A stretch of DNA of 64,000 bases from the NCBI RefSeq assembly GCF_031458135.1, contig NZ_JAVDXW010000001.1, positions 2,046,001-2,110,000 on the forward strand, written 5' to 3'. Source of the DNA: Haloactinomyces albus (lineage in GTDB: Bacteria; Actinomycetota; Actinomycetes; Mycobacteriales; Pseudonocardiaceae). Under the pieces are notes generated by a model. It was not told the origin of the DNA. It ran no database searches and saw only the letters and a program-made list of their open reading frames with translations. A program made the position numbers and the translations under genes. Below, piece by piece: positions 9,322 through 17,662 of this stretch (position 1 is its first letter; each line of letters opens with the position of its first letter).

Positions 9322-10722
9322 CTATTGCGACATGACGCCTATGCTCGGTTGCTGTGGCCCGCCCCAGCCCTGCATGTAGGTCAGGACCAGCCCGAAAATG
9401 ATCAGTACGGCGGCCAGTACCAGTTTGATGATCTTGAAAGTGCGGTTTTTGCGGGGGGGCTCGAGATGCATCGGCTCGACCTCGACCGGGGGCCGTGGCA
9501 CATCCGGCCGCTCCGGGACCTCGACCTCCTCGTCGACGATCGGCAGCTCTCCGGGATCGCGCTCGGAACCCTCCACCCGCATGAGCACACTCGTCTCTTC
9601 GGCCGCCACCGACCGATTGCGCCCACCGTCCAGAATCTCCGTGCGAGCGGCGCAGGCGGCTCCACGAGCGGCGACCAGCTCGGGAGCACTGTCCACTTGT
9701 ACCTGCCGCTCGAAGTGCCGGGATACGAGCTGCTGCGCCAGTGGCGTTCTGGCCGTACCGCCTGCCAGCACGACAGCACCGAGTTCCGCGGAGTTCACCG
9801 ATGCGGACTGCACCACCTGCTGAAGCAGATCGGGCACCCGCTCCAGGTGGTTGCGAACGAGTTGTTCGTATCTCACTCGGGACAGCGCAACCTGCGTCCG
9901 CAGCTGCGGCAGCTCGACCCGCAGCGCGGCCTTGGGCTGGTACGACAGGACCTCCCTGCCCCTGGTGCATTCGGCACGCAACTGGAAAGCGGCCACCCGA
10001 TCGCGGGGGTCGGCGGGATCGAGTGTGACCCGGTGCCCACCGAGCTCACTGCGGAGGTATGCGATGACCTCGTCGTCGAGTGCGTTGCCGCTCGGGTGCA
10101 CGGAGTCCAGTGGGGAACCGAGAACCTCGAAGCCGGGCAGCTCGCCGTCCTGCTCCTTGCGCAGGACCGTGGCGTCGAAGCCGGTACCGCCGACATTGGC
10201 GACGGCGACGATCTCGCTGCTCTCCACGCGCGTCCGGCTCGCGTAGTCCAATCCGACCGCCACCGGCTCGGGCAACAGCGTCACCTCGTTGAGGTCGAGC
10301 CGTTCCAGCTCCTGACGGACGAGATGGGTCCGGTGTGGACCCCATGCTGCGTTGTGGGCGACGGCGATGTGCTCCGCGGGGGCGCCCTGGCGGTGCGCGA
10401 CCTGATCGGCCACCCACTCGATCATGACCGCGGCGAGCCGGTGTGCCGTGACGAACTCGTTGCCCACCATCAATGCGTGGTCGTCACCCACCTGCTGGGT
10501 GAACGATCGCACCACCCACTCGTGATGGGCCGGTTCCTGGCGTTGCGCGGCCTCTCCGGCCACGAACGAGCCGTCCTGCACCTTGCACAGCACGGTGGGA
10601 ATGGTGGGGCCTGCACTGCCCAGCGGAAACGGGGACACCATCCCGCTCTGTCCCGCATCGCGCCGGGCGACCGCAGCGGATGTCGCGGTGGCACCCAGGT
10701 GAATTCCCAGGACGTAAGGCAT
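9322..10722 (-). CDS. membrane-anchored Hsp70-like protein without substrate domain
   Basis: 466 residues. The actin/Hsp70 nucleotide-binding fold fills about residues 1-370. Phosphate-1 loop is GIHLGATATS (usually GIDLGTTNS), phosphate-2 is VANVGGTGFDATV (usually D-L-G-G-G-T-F-D), and the adenosine motif VVLAGGTARTP is intact. Two key aspartates are therefore His and Asn, suggesting weak or absent ATP hydrolysis. There is no substrate-binding domain. Instead an acidic, proline-rich linker leads to one C-terminal membrane segment (IIKLVLAAVLIIFGLVLTYM) with a short tail, so the head should be cytoplasmic. GGAAGGGG precedes the ATG. It is upstream of the LuxR-type gene on the same strand (62-bp gap) and divergent from the IniB-like gene. 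Confidence 0.85.
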   Translation of the reverse strand: MPYVLGIHLGATATSAAVARRDAGQSGMVSPFPLGSAGPTIPTVLCKVQDGSFVAGEAAQRQEPAHHEWVVRSFTQQVGDDHALMVGNEFVTAHRLAAVMIEWVADQVAHRQGAPAEHIAVAHNAAWGPHRTHLVRQELERLDLNEVTLLPEPVAVGLDYASRTRVESSEIVAVANVGGTGFDATVLRKEQDGELPGFEVLGSPLDSVHPSGNALDDEVIAYLRSELGGHRVTLDPADPRDRVAAFQLRAECTRGREVLSYQPKAALRVELPQLRTQVALSRVRYEQLVRNHLERVPDLLQQVVQSASVNSAELGAVVLAGGTARTPLAQQLVSRHFERQVQVDSAPELVAARGAACAARTEILDGGRNRSVAAEETSVLMRVEGSERDPGELPIVDEEVEVPERPDVPRPPVEVEPMHLEPPRKNRTFKIIKLVLAAVLIIFGLVLTYMQGWGGPQQPSIGVMSQ

Positions 10723-10982
10723 GACACCCCTTCCGGCTCACCTGATCGGGAAAGCCTGGCGGACCCAACTTAGCGTGTATCCAATCACGCAGAGACGCAG
10801 TATCACCTATGGACCCCCTAACGGGTCACACGAATGATCCCCTAATAGAGGTTTTCATAACTAGGAGTGGTTCCCGATGGAAACGGCGCGGGGGCTCTGT
10901 AGCTTGAATAACCGGGAGGACGGGGAACCGCACCACCCCGCCCGGCTTCAGCAACTCGAGTGAGTTCAGGAGGAGATCAGCG
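10723..10982. promoter_or_regulatory. divergent control region of the ini locus
   Basis: This 260-bp region separates the Hsp70-like and IniB-like genes and must hold both promoters. Two direct copies of CCCCTAA lie at 10815-10821 and 10839-10845, 24 bp apart, in the most AT-rich part; they could bind the adjacent LuxR-type regulator. No promoter boxes can be assigned with confidence. A strong AGGAGGAG ribosome site precedes the IniB-like ATG. Confidence 0.5.
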
Positions 10983-11819
10983 ATGCTGCACTCCCGATCG
11001 GAGCAGGCTCCGGGGTCGTCGACCTCGGCGGGTGCCCCCACTTCCACCCCCGGGACACACACCACACAAGCCGACCAGCCGACGCTGCACGAGTTCCTCA
11101 CGCGACTCGTCGGCAACCCGCAGGCCCGGTCGGAATTCGAGGCCGATCCCCGCGCCTCGCTGGACAGTGCCGGTCTCGGGGACATGACCGCGGCGGACGT
11201 GCTTCAGGGCGCGTCGCTGGTGCTCGACTACGCACCGGTCGAGGTCGTACAGGAGTACGGCCGCTCACTCCAGAGCAGCGTCGACACGTTCACGGTGAGT
11301 ACCCAGCACGTCGCGATCAACCAACTACATCCCGCACAAGAACACGAGCTTCAGGAAGCGACGGAACCGAGCATGTTGCAGAACACCTCCTCCACCAACA
11401 CCGACACCTCCTCCAACGGTGACGCCGACGAGCAGATGCCCGCTCCCCAGGAGACCAGCAACGTCGAGGTCAACCACAGCGTCGAGCAGGTCGACTCGCA
11501 CAACCTGATCAGCGTGCACGACGTCCTGAGCGGCAACGACGTCCTGAGCGGCAACGAGGTCAACGTCGAGGGCAACAACGTCGGTGTCGTGGGCAACACG
11601 GTCGGCACCGTGGGCAACACCGTCGAGTCCGCCGGTGACACCGTGACCAGCACGGTCGACAGCGTCGGCGACGTCACCACCGGCCTGGTCAACGTGTCGA
11701 CCGGCGACGTCCTGGGCGACGTCACCGGCGCTGTCGGCAACATCGCCGGCGGTGCGGTCGGCACGGTGGGCGGTGTCGCCGACGGTGCGACCTCCAGCCT
11801 GGGCCTGGACGTGCTCTGA
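10983..11819 (+). CDS. iniB: IniB-like repeat protein
   Basis: 278 residues. The N-terminal domain (about residues 27-90; LHEFLTRLVGNPQARSEF, then DPRASLDSAGLGDMTAADVL) matches the IniB N-terminal domain. A polar, Asn/Thr/Ser-rich linker follows. From about residue 175 a degenerate seven-residue repeat runs nearly to the end (NVGVVGN, TVGTVGN, TVESAGD, TVTSTVD), rich in Val, Gly, Asn and Asp. No signal peptide or membrane segment is seen. Mycobacterial IniB is longer and its C-terminal half is Gly/Ala-rich; its function is unknown. First gene of the rightward ini group and separated from iniA by a hairpin. Confidence 0.82.
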   Translation: MLHSRSEQAPGSSTSAGAPTSTPGTHTTQADQPTLHEFLTRLVGNPQARSEFEADPRASLDSAGLGDMTAADVLQGASLVLDYAPVEVVQEYGRSLQSSVDTFTVSTQHVAINQLHPAQEHELQEATEPSMLQNTSSTNTDTSSNGDADEQMPAPQETSNVEVNHSVEQVDSHNLISVHDVLSGNDVLSGNEVNVEGNNVGVVGNTVGTVGNTVESAGDTVTSTVDSVGDVTTGLVNVSTGDVLGDVTGAVGNIAGGAVGTVGGVADGATSSLGLDVL

Positions 11820-11929
11820 GTCTGAGCATTCCCGGTCGGAGCACTCGGTCCCCTCCTTGGCGAGGGTCTCTCGGGGAGCCCCCGGCAGGACGGCCGACCG
11901 AGTGGTCACGCTCCGGCTGATACAGCATC

Positions 11930-11965
11930 GAAACGGGCCCGCTGCTCCCTCAGCGGGCCCGTTTC
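11930..11965 (+). terminator. strong hairpin between iniB and iniA
   Basis: Perfect 15-bp inverted repeat starting GAAACGGGCCC with a six-base loop. Only weakly T-rich sequence follows, so it may terminate or attenuate transcription after iniB and lower iniAC relative to iniB. Confidence 0.65.
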
Positions 11966-12064
11966 GATAGCCACTCCGCCCGCAAGGCGGACAAATCGGT
12001 CAGGTGCCGCCGGATTCCACCCATCCGGTTTTTCCCTCGAAAGAGGGACGGGCACAATCGAACC

Positions 12065-13876
12065 GTGATCGAAACGGCTCTCGTGGAACTGATCGACCGG
12101 GCAACGGCCGAGTGTGCCGGGCAACAGCGCCTCGATCTCCACAACCGGCTACGGCAGATCCGCAGCAGGGTTCTGGATCCCGCCCAGCTCGTTCTCGTGA
12201 TCGGCGAGTCGAAGCAGGGCAAGAGCGAACTCATCAACTCCGTCGTCAACGCACCGGTCTGCAACGCCGGTAACGATGTCACCACAGCCGTGCCGACGAT
12301 CGTCCGGCATTCCGAGGAAGCCTCCGCTCAGCTCATCCAGCAGGACCCCTCTCACGACCCCGCCGCACTCGATCGACTTCCGGTACCGATCGAACAGGTC
12401 CACGACCAAGTGGACCGGGCAGTTGCCGACGGCCGCCCCATCACCCGCACCGAAATCAACCTGCCGCGGGCGATTCTCAAAAACGGCCTGGTGCTCATGG
12501 ACACGCCGGGATTCGGCAGTGTCTCCTCCTCGCTGACCGCCACCACACAGGCGGCCGTGGCAGAAGCCGACTCGTTGATCATGGTCTCCGATGCCACGCA
12601 GGAACTGACCACCAACGAACTCGGTTTCCTGCGGCAAGCCGCCGCGCTGTGCCCGAACGTGGCTCTCGTGCAGCCCAAGACCGACATCGCGCCACAGTGG
12701 CGGCAGGTTGTCGAGGTCAACCGCAAGCATTTGTCGAATGCGGGGATCGCCGCCAAGATCTTTCCGGTCTCGTCGAAGGTACGGGTACAAGCGACCAGCG
12801 CCAGGGACCCCGACATCAACGTCGAGTCCGGGTTTCCTCCACTGCTGGAGTACCTTCGTACCGAGATGGCCAACAAGCACGAGGAGTTCACGCGCAAGCT
12901 GGTGTCCCACAACATCACCGATGCCCTCGACCAGCTCATGACGGCGCTGCGGGAGGAACTCAGCAACCAGAATCCCCGCACGGCCACCGAGACGCTGGTC
13001 GAACTGGAAAGCGCCCAGCACCGGGCCGAGGAGCTCAAGCGGGTCGCGGGCCGATGGCAGAAGACGCTGTCCGACGGCATCCAGGAGCTGTATTCCGACA
13101 TCGAGCACGACTTCCGGGAACGCAGCTGGGCCATCCTGCACCAGGTCAACGAGACACTCGACGAGGCCGACCCGAACAGGTCCTGGGAGGACTTCGCCGA
13201 GTGGCTGTCGTCCAACTTGTCCGAAGCCATTGCCGAGACCTTCGGCTGGCTGGACGAGCGCCGTGAACGGCTCACCGAGCAGGTCGCCGACGAGCTTCTG
13301 CGCGAGCACGTGCGAGCACTGCCCAACCTCGATCGAATCCACGCGCCCGATCCGCTGGACCGCATACCGGAACCGACCGCTCCTCGCGGCTCGGACTTCC
13401 CCCGCAAGGATCAGATCCTGACCGGGCTGCGCGGCTCCTACGGCGGGGTGCTCATGTTCGGACTGATCACCAGCATGGCCGGGCTGCCCCTGATGAACGT
13501 CGTATCGATCTCGGCCGGACTGCTGCTGGGCAGCAAGAGCCTCAGCGAGGAGAAGGACGCACGCCTCAAGCGCCGCCAAGCCGAGGCCCGCGCGACCGCC
13601 CAGCGCTATGTGGACCACGTGACTTTCCAGGTGAACAAGGAAGCCCGGGACACCATCCGGAATCTGCACCAGCGGCTGCACGAGCACTGCAACCGGGTGA
13701 CCGAACAGGCCCAGATCCGGATCAGCCAATCCATTCAGGACATCAAGCGCGAAGCCGAGCGCAGTGCCGTCGACCGCGACGAACGCGCACGGGAGATCAA
13801 AAAGAAGCTGGAGGAGCTGACCGTCCTACGCAAACGGGCCACCATGCTGACCTCGAACAGCATCGCCGCCGCATGA
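12065..13876 (+). CDS. iniA: dynamin-like GTPase IniA
   Basis: 603-residue bacterial dynamin-like protein. P-loop GESKQGKSELIN is near residue 40, switch/G3 motif DTPGFGS near 150, and G4-like QPKTD near 205. The C-terminal half is helical and carries a hydrophobic paddle (about 455-490; RGSYGGVLMFGLITS, then GLLLG), closely like the RGSYGG segment of mycobacterial IniA. Known IniA binds and fissions membranes; it is induced by cell-wall drugs such as isoniazid and ethambutol. GTG at 12065 has a poor ribosome site. It overlaps iniC by 4 nt (ATGA), so the two GTPases are translationally coupled. Confidence 0.9.
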   Translation: MIETALVELIDRATAECAGQQRLDLHNRLRQIRSRVLDPAQLVLVIGESKQGKSELINSVVNAPVCNAGNDVTTAVPTIVRHSEEASAQLIQQDPSHDPAALDRLPVPIEQVHDQVDRAVADGRPITRTEINLPRAILKNGLVLMDTPGFGSVSSSLTATTQAAVAEADSLIMVSDATQELTTNELGFLRQAAALCPNVALVQPKTDIAPQWRQVVEVNRKHLSNAGIAAKIFPVSSKVRVQATSARDPDINVESGFPPLLEYLRTEMANKHEEFTRKLVSHNITDALDQLMTALREELSNQNPRTATETLVELESAQHRAEELKRVAGRWQKTLSDGIQELYSDIEHDFRERSWAILHQVNETLDEADPNRSWEDFAEWLSSNLSEAIAETFGWLDERRERLTEQVADELLREHVRALPNLDRIHAPDPLDRIPEPTAPRGSDFPRKDQILTGLRGSYGGVLMFGLITSMAGLPLMNVVSISAGLLLGSKSLSEEKDARLKRRQAEARATAQRYVDHVTFQVNKEARDTIRNLHQRLHEHCNRVTEQAQIRISQSIQDIKREAERSAVDRDERAREIKKKLEELTVLRKRATMLTSNSIAAA

Positions 13877-15348
13877 GCCCCGCCGCCCACACCGGCGAAG
13901 CACCTCCGGGTCTGTTGCAACAGGCCCGCGCACTGTTGATCCGGACGATGACCTTCTACCGGGACGACCCCAGAACGGCGAGCTGGCTGCGCGAACGACT
14001 CGAACGGATCGACGAACCACTGCGGATCGCCGTCACCGGCCGGGTCAAATCGGGCAAATCGACACTCATCAACGCGTTGGTGGGGGCCGATCTCGCCCCG
14101 AGTGACGCCGAGGAACGCACCCAGGTCAACACCGTCTACCAGTACGGGCCGGAACCGAGGATCACCGCCTACACGCCACATGGCGCGGCGCAGAACGTCC
14201 CCGTCAGCACGCTGGACCCCGGCACGATCCGGGACCTGCAGCGCTGGCGACCCGACGAGGTGGCCCGGCTGGTGATCGACTCCCCGTCACCGGGACTGCA
14301 GGCCATCACCCTGATCGAAACACCCGGCGTGTCCTCCTCGGCCGTCAAGGAAACCGGTCGTTCGGCACTGGCGCAGATTCTGACCGAAGCCGATGCCGTC
14401 CTCTACCTCACCCGGCATCCGCACCAAACCGACATCCAGTTCCTGCAGTCGGCGCACGAACTGCAGGTCGCCCGCCGCGCACCGATCAACACGATCCTCG
14501 CGCTCTCCCGGGCCGACGAGACCGGCAGCGGTAGCAGCGATGCCATGCCTGCCGCGGACAAGGTCGCCCGGCAATACCGGGACGAACCGCGGGTGCGCTC
14601 CTTCGCGCAGTATGTGCTGCCGGTGGCGGGTCTGCTCGGGCAGGCTGCGGCAACACTGAGTGCGCAGGACGTCGATGTGCTGGCCGAACTGGCACGACTG
14701 CCCGCGGAAGAGCGCGAGAACCTGCTGCTGTCCGCCGACCGTTTCGTGAACAGCACGACGCCGGAGACCATCCCCGCCGCCACCCGTCAGGACTTGCTGC
14801 GACGACTCGGCCGTTTCGGAGTCGAGCATGCGACCACGCTCATCGCCGGAGGTTCCGGTGACCTCAAGAAGCTCCGCTCGGCCCTGCTGGCCGACAGCCG
14901 ACTCAACGACCTGCAGGAAGCCGTGCATCAGCAGTTCGTCGAGCGGCAGGAGGCCCTGCGTGCACGCTCGGTGCTGATGGCCGTGGACATGGTGCTGCGA
15001 GCCAATCCCCGTTCCGGAGCGCAGCAGCTACGCGGAGAGTTCGAGCGGCTGCTGGCGAATGCGCACGAGTGGGACGAGCTGCGTCTGCTGTCGGCACTGC
15101 ACTCCGGGCAGGTGCGCTTGCCCGGTCGAGAGCAGGAAGCGGCGGAGCGTCTGCTGGGGGCTTTCGGCAGTCAACGGCGTACTCGGCTCGGTCTGGGGAC
15201 GGACACGTCGGAGGCCGAGCTGGCCGACCGGGCGGGCGAAGCTCTGGTCCGGTGGCGGCTCCTGGCAACGGACCCGATGCAGGACAGCGTGCATCGGGAG
15301 GCGGCGCGTACGGTGCTGCGCAGCTGTGAGCGCCTCATCGCCGGTTGA
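13873..15348 (+). CDS. iniC: dynamin-like GTPase IniC
   Basis: 491-residue GTPase, almost the same length as mycobacterial IniC (about 493). The P-loop is GRVKSGKSTLINALVG near residue 55, the G3 motif ETPGVSSS near 145, and ALSRADE is a likely G4 (the N/TKxD lysine is Arg). No transmembrane helix is evident, unlike IniA, so it may act as the partner subunit. Its start codon overlaps the iniA stop. The locus ends with a GC-rich hairpin shared with the convergent katA gene. Confidence 0.88.
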   Translation: MSPAAHTGEAPPGLLQQARALLIRTMTFYRDDPRTASWLRERLERIDEPLRIAVTGRVKSGKSTLINALVGADLAPSDAEERTQVNTVYQYGPEPRITAYTPHGAAQNVPVSTLDPGTIRDLQRWRPDEVARLVIDSPSPGLQAITLIETPGVSSSAVKETGRSALAQILTEADAVLYLTRHPHQTDIQFLQSAHELQVARRAPINTILALSRADETGSGSSDAMPAADKVARQYRDEPRVRSFAQYVLPVAGLLGQAAATLSAQDVDVLAELARLPAEERENLLLSADRFVNSTTPETIPAATRQDLLRRLGRFGVEHATTLIAGGSGDLKKLRSALLADSRLNDLQEAVHQQFVERQEALRARSVLMAVDMVLRANPRSGAQQLRGEFERLLANAHEWDELRLLSALHSGQVRLPGREQEAAERLLGAFGSQRRTRLGLGTDTSEAELADRAGEALVRWRLLATDPMQDSVHREAARTVLRSCERLIAG

Positions 15349-15390
15349 GGCCGCCGGTTTTTCCCAGAAACCGCACACCCCGACACACAA

Positions 15391-15429
15391 CCGCCGGGCC
15401 CGGGAACCGTGCGTTCCCGGACCCGGCGG
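15391..15429. terminator. bidirectional hairpin between iniC and katA
   Basis: A 17-bp inverted repeat with one mismatch (starting CCGCCGGGCCCGGGAAC) and a 5-nt loop lies between two convergent genes. It has no T-run on either side but is very stable. Confidence 0.6.
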
Positions 15430-15511
15430 CATGTGATCGGTGGCAGTCACTCCTCGGGACCCGGTGGTCGCCCTCCGGGTCCCGAGTGCCCCACGCCCCA
15501 CGAAGCGGGTG

Positions 15512-16966
15512 TCAGCTGCCCTTGACCTTCTCGGCGATCCTGTCGCCGGTGGCCTTGTCGACGTTGCGCCAGTACTCCAGCGCACGGTCCAGCACCGGCT
15601 GCTGCACGCCGCCGAGCAGGTGTCCGGAGACGTTGTCGATGAAGCGGGCGCGCTCCTCGTCGTTGAAGACCTCGCGCACCATCTTGCCCGGCTGGCTGAA
15701 GTCGTCGTCCTCGGAGTGCAGCTGGTAGGCCGAGCGGATGACCTCCTGCTCGATGCCGGTGGCAGCGTCGTCCTCGCCGGACTTCGCGATGTCGGCGTGC
15801 GGGCCGCCCTTCGTGTTCGGCGCGTAGACGGGGTCCTGACCGCCGAAGCTGTAGCGCATCGGCCCGTCCTTGGAGTACGAGTTCACCTCGTTGATCGGAC
15901 GGTTGACCGGCAGGTCCATGTAGTTCGGTCCGATCCGGTAGCGGTGCGCGTCCGGGTAGGAGAACAGCCGTCCCTGCAGCATCTTGTCCGGCGAGGCACC
16001 GATGCCGGGGGGCATGTTGGCGGGCTCGAAGGCGGCCTGCTCGATCTGGGCGAAGTAGTTCTCCGGGTTGCGGTTGAGCACGAACCGGCCGACCTTGATC
16101 AGCGGGTAGTCGGCGTGCGGCCACACCTTGGTCAGGTCGAACGGGTTGAACCGGTAGTCCGCGGCGTCCTCGAACGGCATGACCTGCACGTAGAGCGTCC
16201 AGCTCGGGTGCTCGCCACCCTTGATGGTGTTGTACAGATCGCGGATGTAGTAGTCACCATCGGCACCGGCCAGCCGGTCGCCCTCGTCCTGCGTCAGGAA
16301 GTCGTTGCCCTGGTCGGTCTTGAAGTGGTACTTGACCCAGAACTTCTCGCCGCCGGCGTTGGTCCACATGAAGGTGTGCGAACCGTAGAGGTTCATGTGC
16401 CGCCAGGTCTTGGGCAGCCCGCGGTCACCCATCAGCCAGGTCACCTGGTGCGCGGACTCCGGAGTCTGCGTCCAGAAGTCCCACTGCATGTCGTTGTCGC
16501 GCAGGTGGTTGTCGGCGCGGCGCTTCTGCGAGTGGATGAAGTCGGGGAACTTGATCGCATCGCGGATGAAGAAGACCGGCGTGTTGTTGCCGACGAGGTC
16601 GTAGTTGCCCTCGCTGGTGTAGAACTTGATCGAAGTACCGCGCGGGTCGCGCCAGGTGTCGGGGGAACCCAGCTCGCCCGCGACCGAGGAGAACCGGATG
16701 AGGGTCTCGGTCTTGGCGCCCGGCTGGAAAACGGCAGCCTTGGTGTACTGGCTGACGTCCTCGGTGACCTCGAAGAATCCGAACGCGCCGCCACCCTTGG
16801 CGTGCACGACCCGCTCGGGCACACGCTCGCGGTTGAACTGGGCGTTCTTCTCGATCAGGTAGTGATCCTGCAGCAGGATCGGGCCGTTGCTCCCGGCGGT
16901 CAGCGAGTGGTCGTCGCTGGCTACCGGAATACCGGCGTTCGTGGTCGTGGGTCGTGGCGAACTCAC
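15512..16966 (-). CDS. katA: haem catalase KatA
   Basis: 484-residue monofunctional small-subunit haem catalase converting hydrogen peroxide to water and oxygen. The catalytic His is in [12 protein letters not shown] (His about 55), the distal Asn in [15 protein letters not shown] (about 128), and the haem-ligand Tyr in [18 protein letters not shown] (about 340). The C terminus is short, with no flavodoxin-like domain. GTG at 16966 is preceded by GAGGAGGAA. The start overlaps the furA stop by 4 nt (GTGA), so it is co-translated with its repressor. Confidence 0.96.
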   Translation of the reverse strand: MSSPRPTTTNAGIPVASDDHSLTAGSNGPILLQDHYLIEKNAQFNRERVPERVVHAKGGGAFGFFEVTEDVSQYTKAAVFQPGAKTETLIRFSSVAGELGSPDTWRDPRGTSIKFYTSEGNYDLVGNNTPVFFIRDAIKFPDFIHSQKRRADNHLRDNDMQWDFWTQTPESAHQVTWLMGDRGLPKTWRHMNLYGSHTFMWTNAGGEKFWVKYHFKTDQGNDFLTQDEGDRLAGADGDYYIRDLYNTIKGGEHPSWTLYVQVMPFEDAADYRFNPFDLTKVWPHADYPLIKVGRFVLNRNPENYFAQIEQAAFEPANMPPGIGASPDKMLQGRLFSYPDAHRYRIGPNYMDLPVNRPINEVNSYSKDGPMRYSFGGQDPVYAPNTKGGPHADIAKSGEDDAATGIEQEVIRSAYQLHSEDDDFSQPGKMVREVFNDEERARFIDNVSGHLLGGVQQPVLDRALEYWRNVDKATGDRIAEKVKGS

Positions 16967-17472
16967 GCTCGTTCCTCCTCGTGGTGGTGGCTCCGGTCCT
17001 CGTTGTGAGCGGACCGGCACTCCGGACACAAGCCCCAGAACACGACCTCCGCCTCATCCACGACATAGCCCGCTGTGGAAGACGGGGCCAGGCACGGGGC
17101 GGCGCCGTGGACGCAGTCCACGTCCTCGGTCCGTCCGCATCCACGACACACCAGGTGGTGGTGGTTATCGGCGATGCGGCCCTCGAAACGAGCCGGGTGT
17201 CCGGCCGGCTCGATTCGGCGTAGCAGCCCTGCGGCGGTGCACGCGTTCAGGACGTCGTAGACGGCCTGCGTGGACACCGATCCGAGTTCGTGTCGTACCG
17301 CACCGGCCACTTGATCGGCAGTCGAGTGCGGGTTGCTCCACAACCACCTGAGCACGGCGAGCCGTGGCCGGGTGGCTCGAAGCCCGGCAGCACGCAACTG
17401 CCCACGCGGATCGGCGAACCCTGGTTCACCTGAACGCGGGCCGGTGCTGCCGGAAGTCGTGCTGGGTGCCAT
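16963..17472 (-). CDS. furA: Fur family peroxide-sensing regulator FurA/CatR
   Basis: 169-residue Fur protein. The N-terminal winged helix contains [14 protein letters not shown] and [22 protein letters not shown]. The C-terminal dimer domain has [10 protein letters not shown] and CPEC, two CxxC zinc motifs, followed by a His-rich tail. In actinobacteria this protein represses its own operon and the downstream catalase until oxidised by peroxide. Here it is coupled to katA and preceded by a close match to the known FurA operator. The long N-terminal leader, about 20 residues, is low complexity. Confidence 0.93.
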   Translation of the reverse strand: MAPSTTSGSTGPRSGEPGFADPRGQLRAAGLRATRPRLAVLRWLWSNPHSTADQVAGAVRHELGSVSTQAVYDVLNACTAAGLLRRIEPAGHPARFEGRIADNHHHLVCRGCGRTEDVDCVHGAAPCLAPSSTAGYVVDEAEVVFWGLCPECRSAHNEDRSHHHEEERA

Positions 17473-17497
17473 AACGAGACCAGTATGCCACGCACAA

Positions 17498-17514
17498 TCT
17501 GGAATAAGTCAAGA
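17498..17514 (-). promoter_or_regulatory. FurA box upstream of furA-katA
   Basis: On the minus strand this reads TCTTGACTTATTCCAGA, about 25 bp before the furA ATG. It matches the AT-rich operator recognised by FurA/CatR in mycobacteria and streptomycetes (consensus recalled from memory). TTGACT inside it may also be the -35 element, so repressor binding would block RNA polymerase. Confidence 0.8.
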
Positions 17515-17662
17515 AAACTCTCGCGCTGTCCCCCATCCGGGAGTCTCCTCGGGAGTTTTCCCTGGGGAGGGAGGGGACAGCACCGCCCGGTCAAACCTTA
17601 GCCCGCCTCGTCCCGCCGACGACAGCGAGAGTGGATCAACCGAACGGGTGATCCAGCACCCC

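Noticed and set aside
9260-9970. N-terminal extension of the LuxR-type regulator into the Hsp70-like gene
   Set aside because: The extension is Arg/Gly/Ala-rich and lies in another frame of a recognised gene; homology to AAA regulators begins after 9259.
15440-17008. 522-codon plus-strand frame over katA
   Set aside because: Opposite katA with all catalase motifs; a composition artefact.
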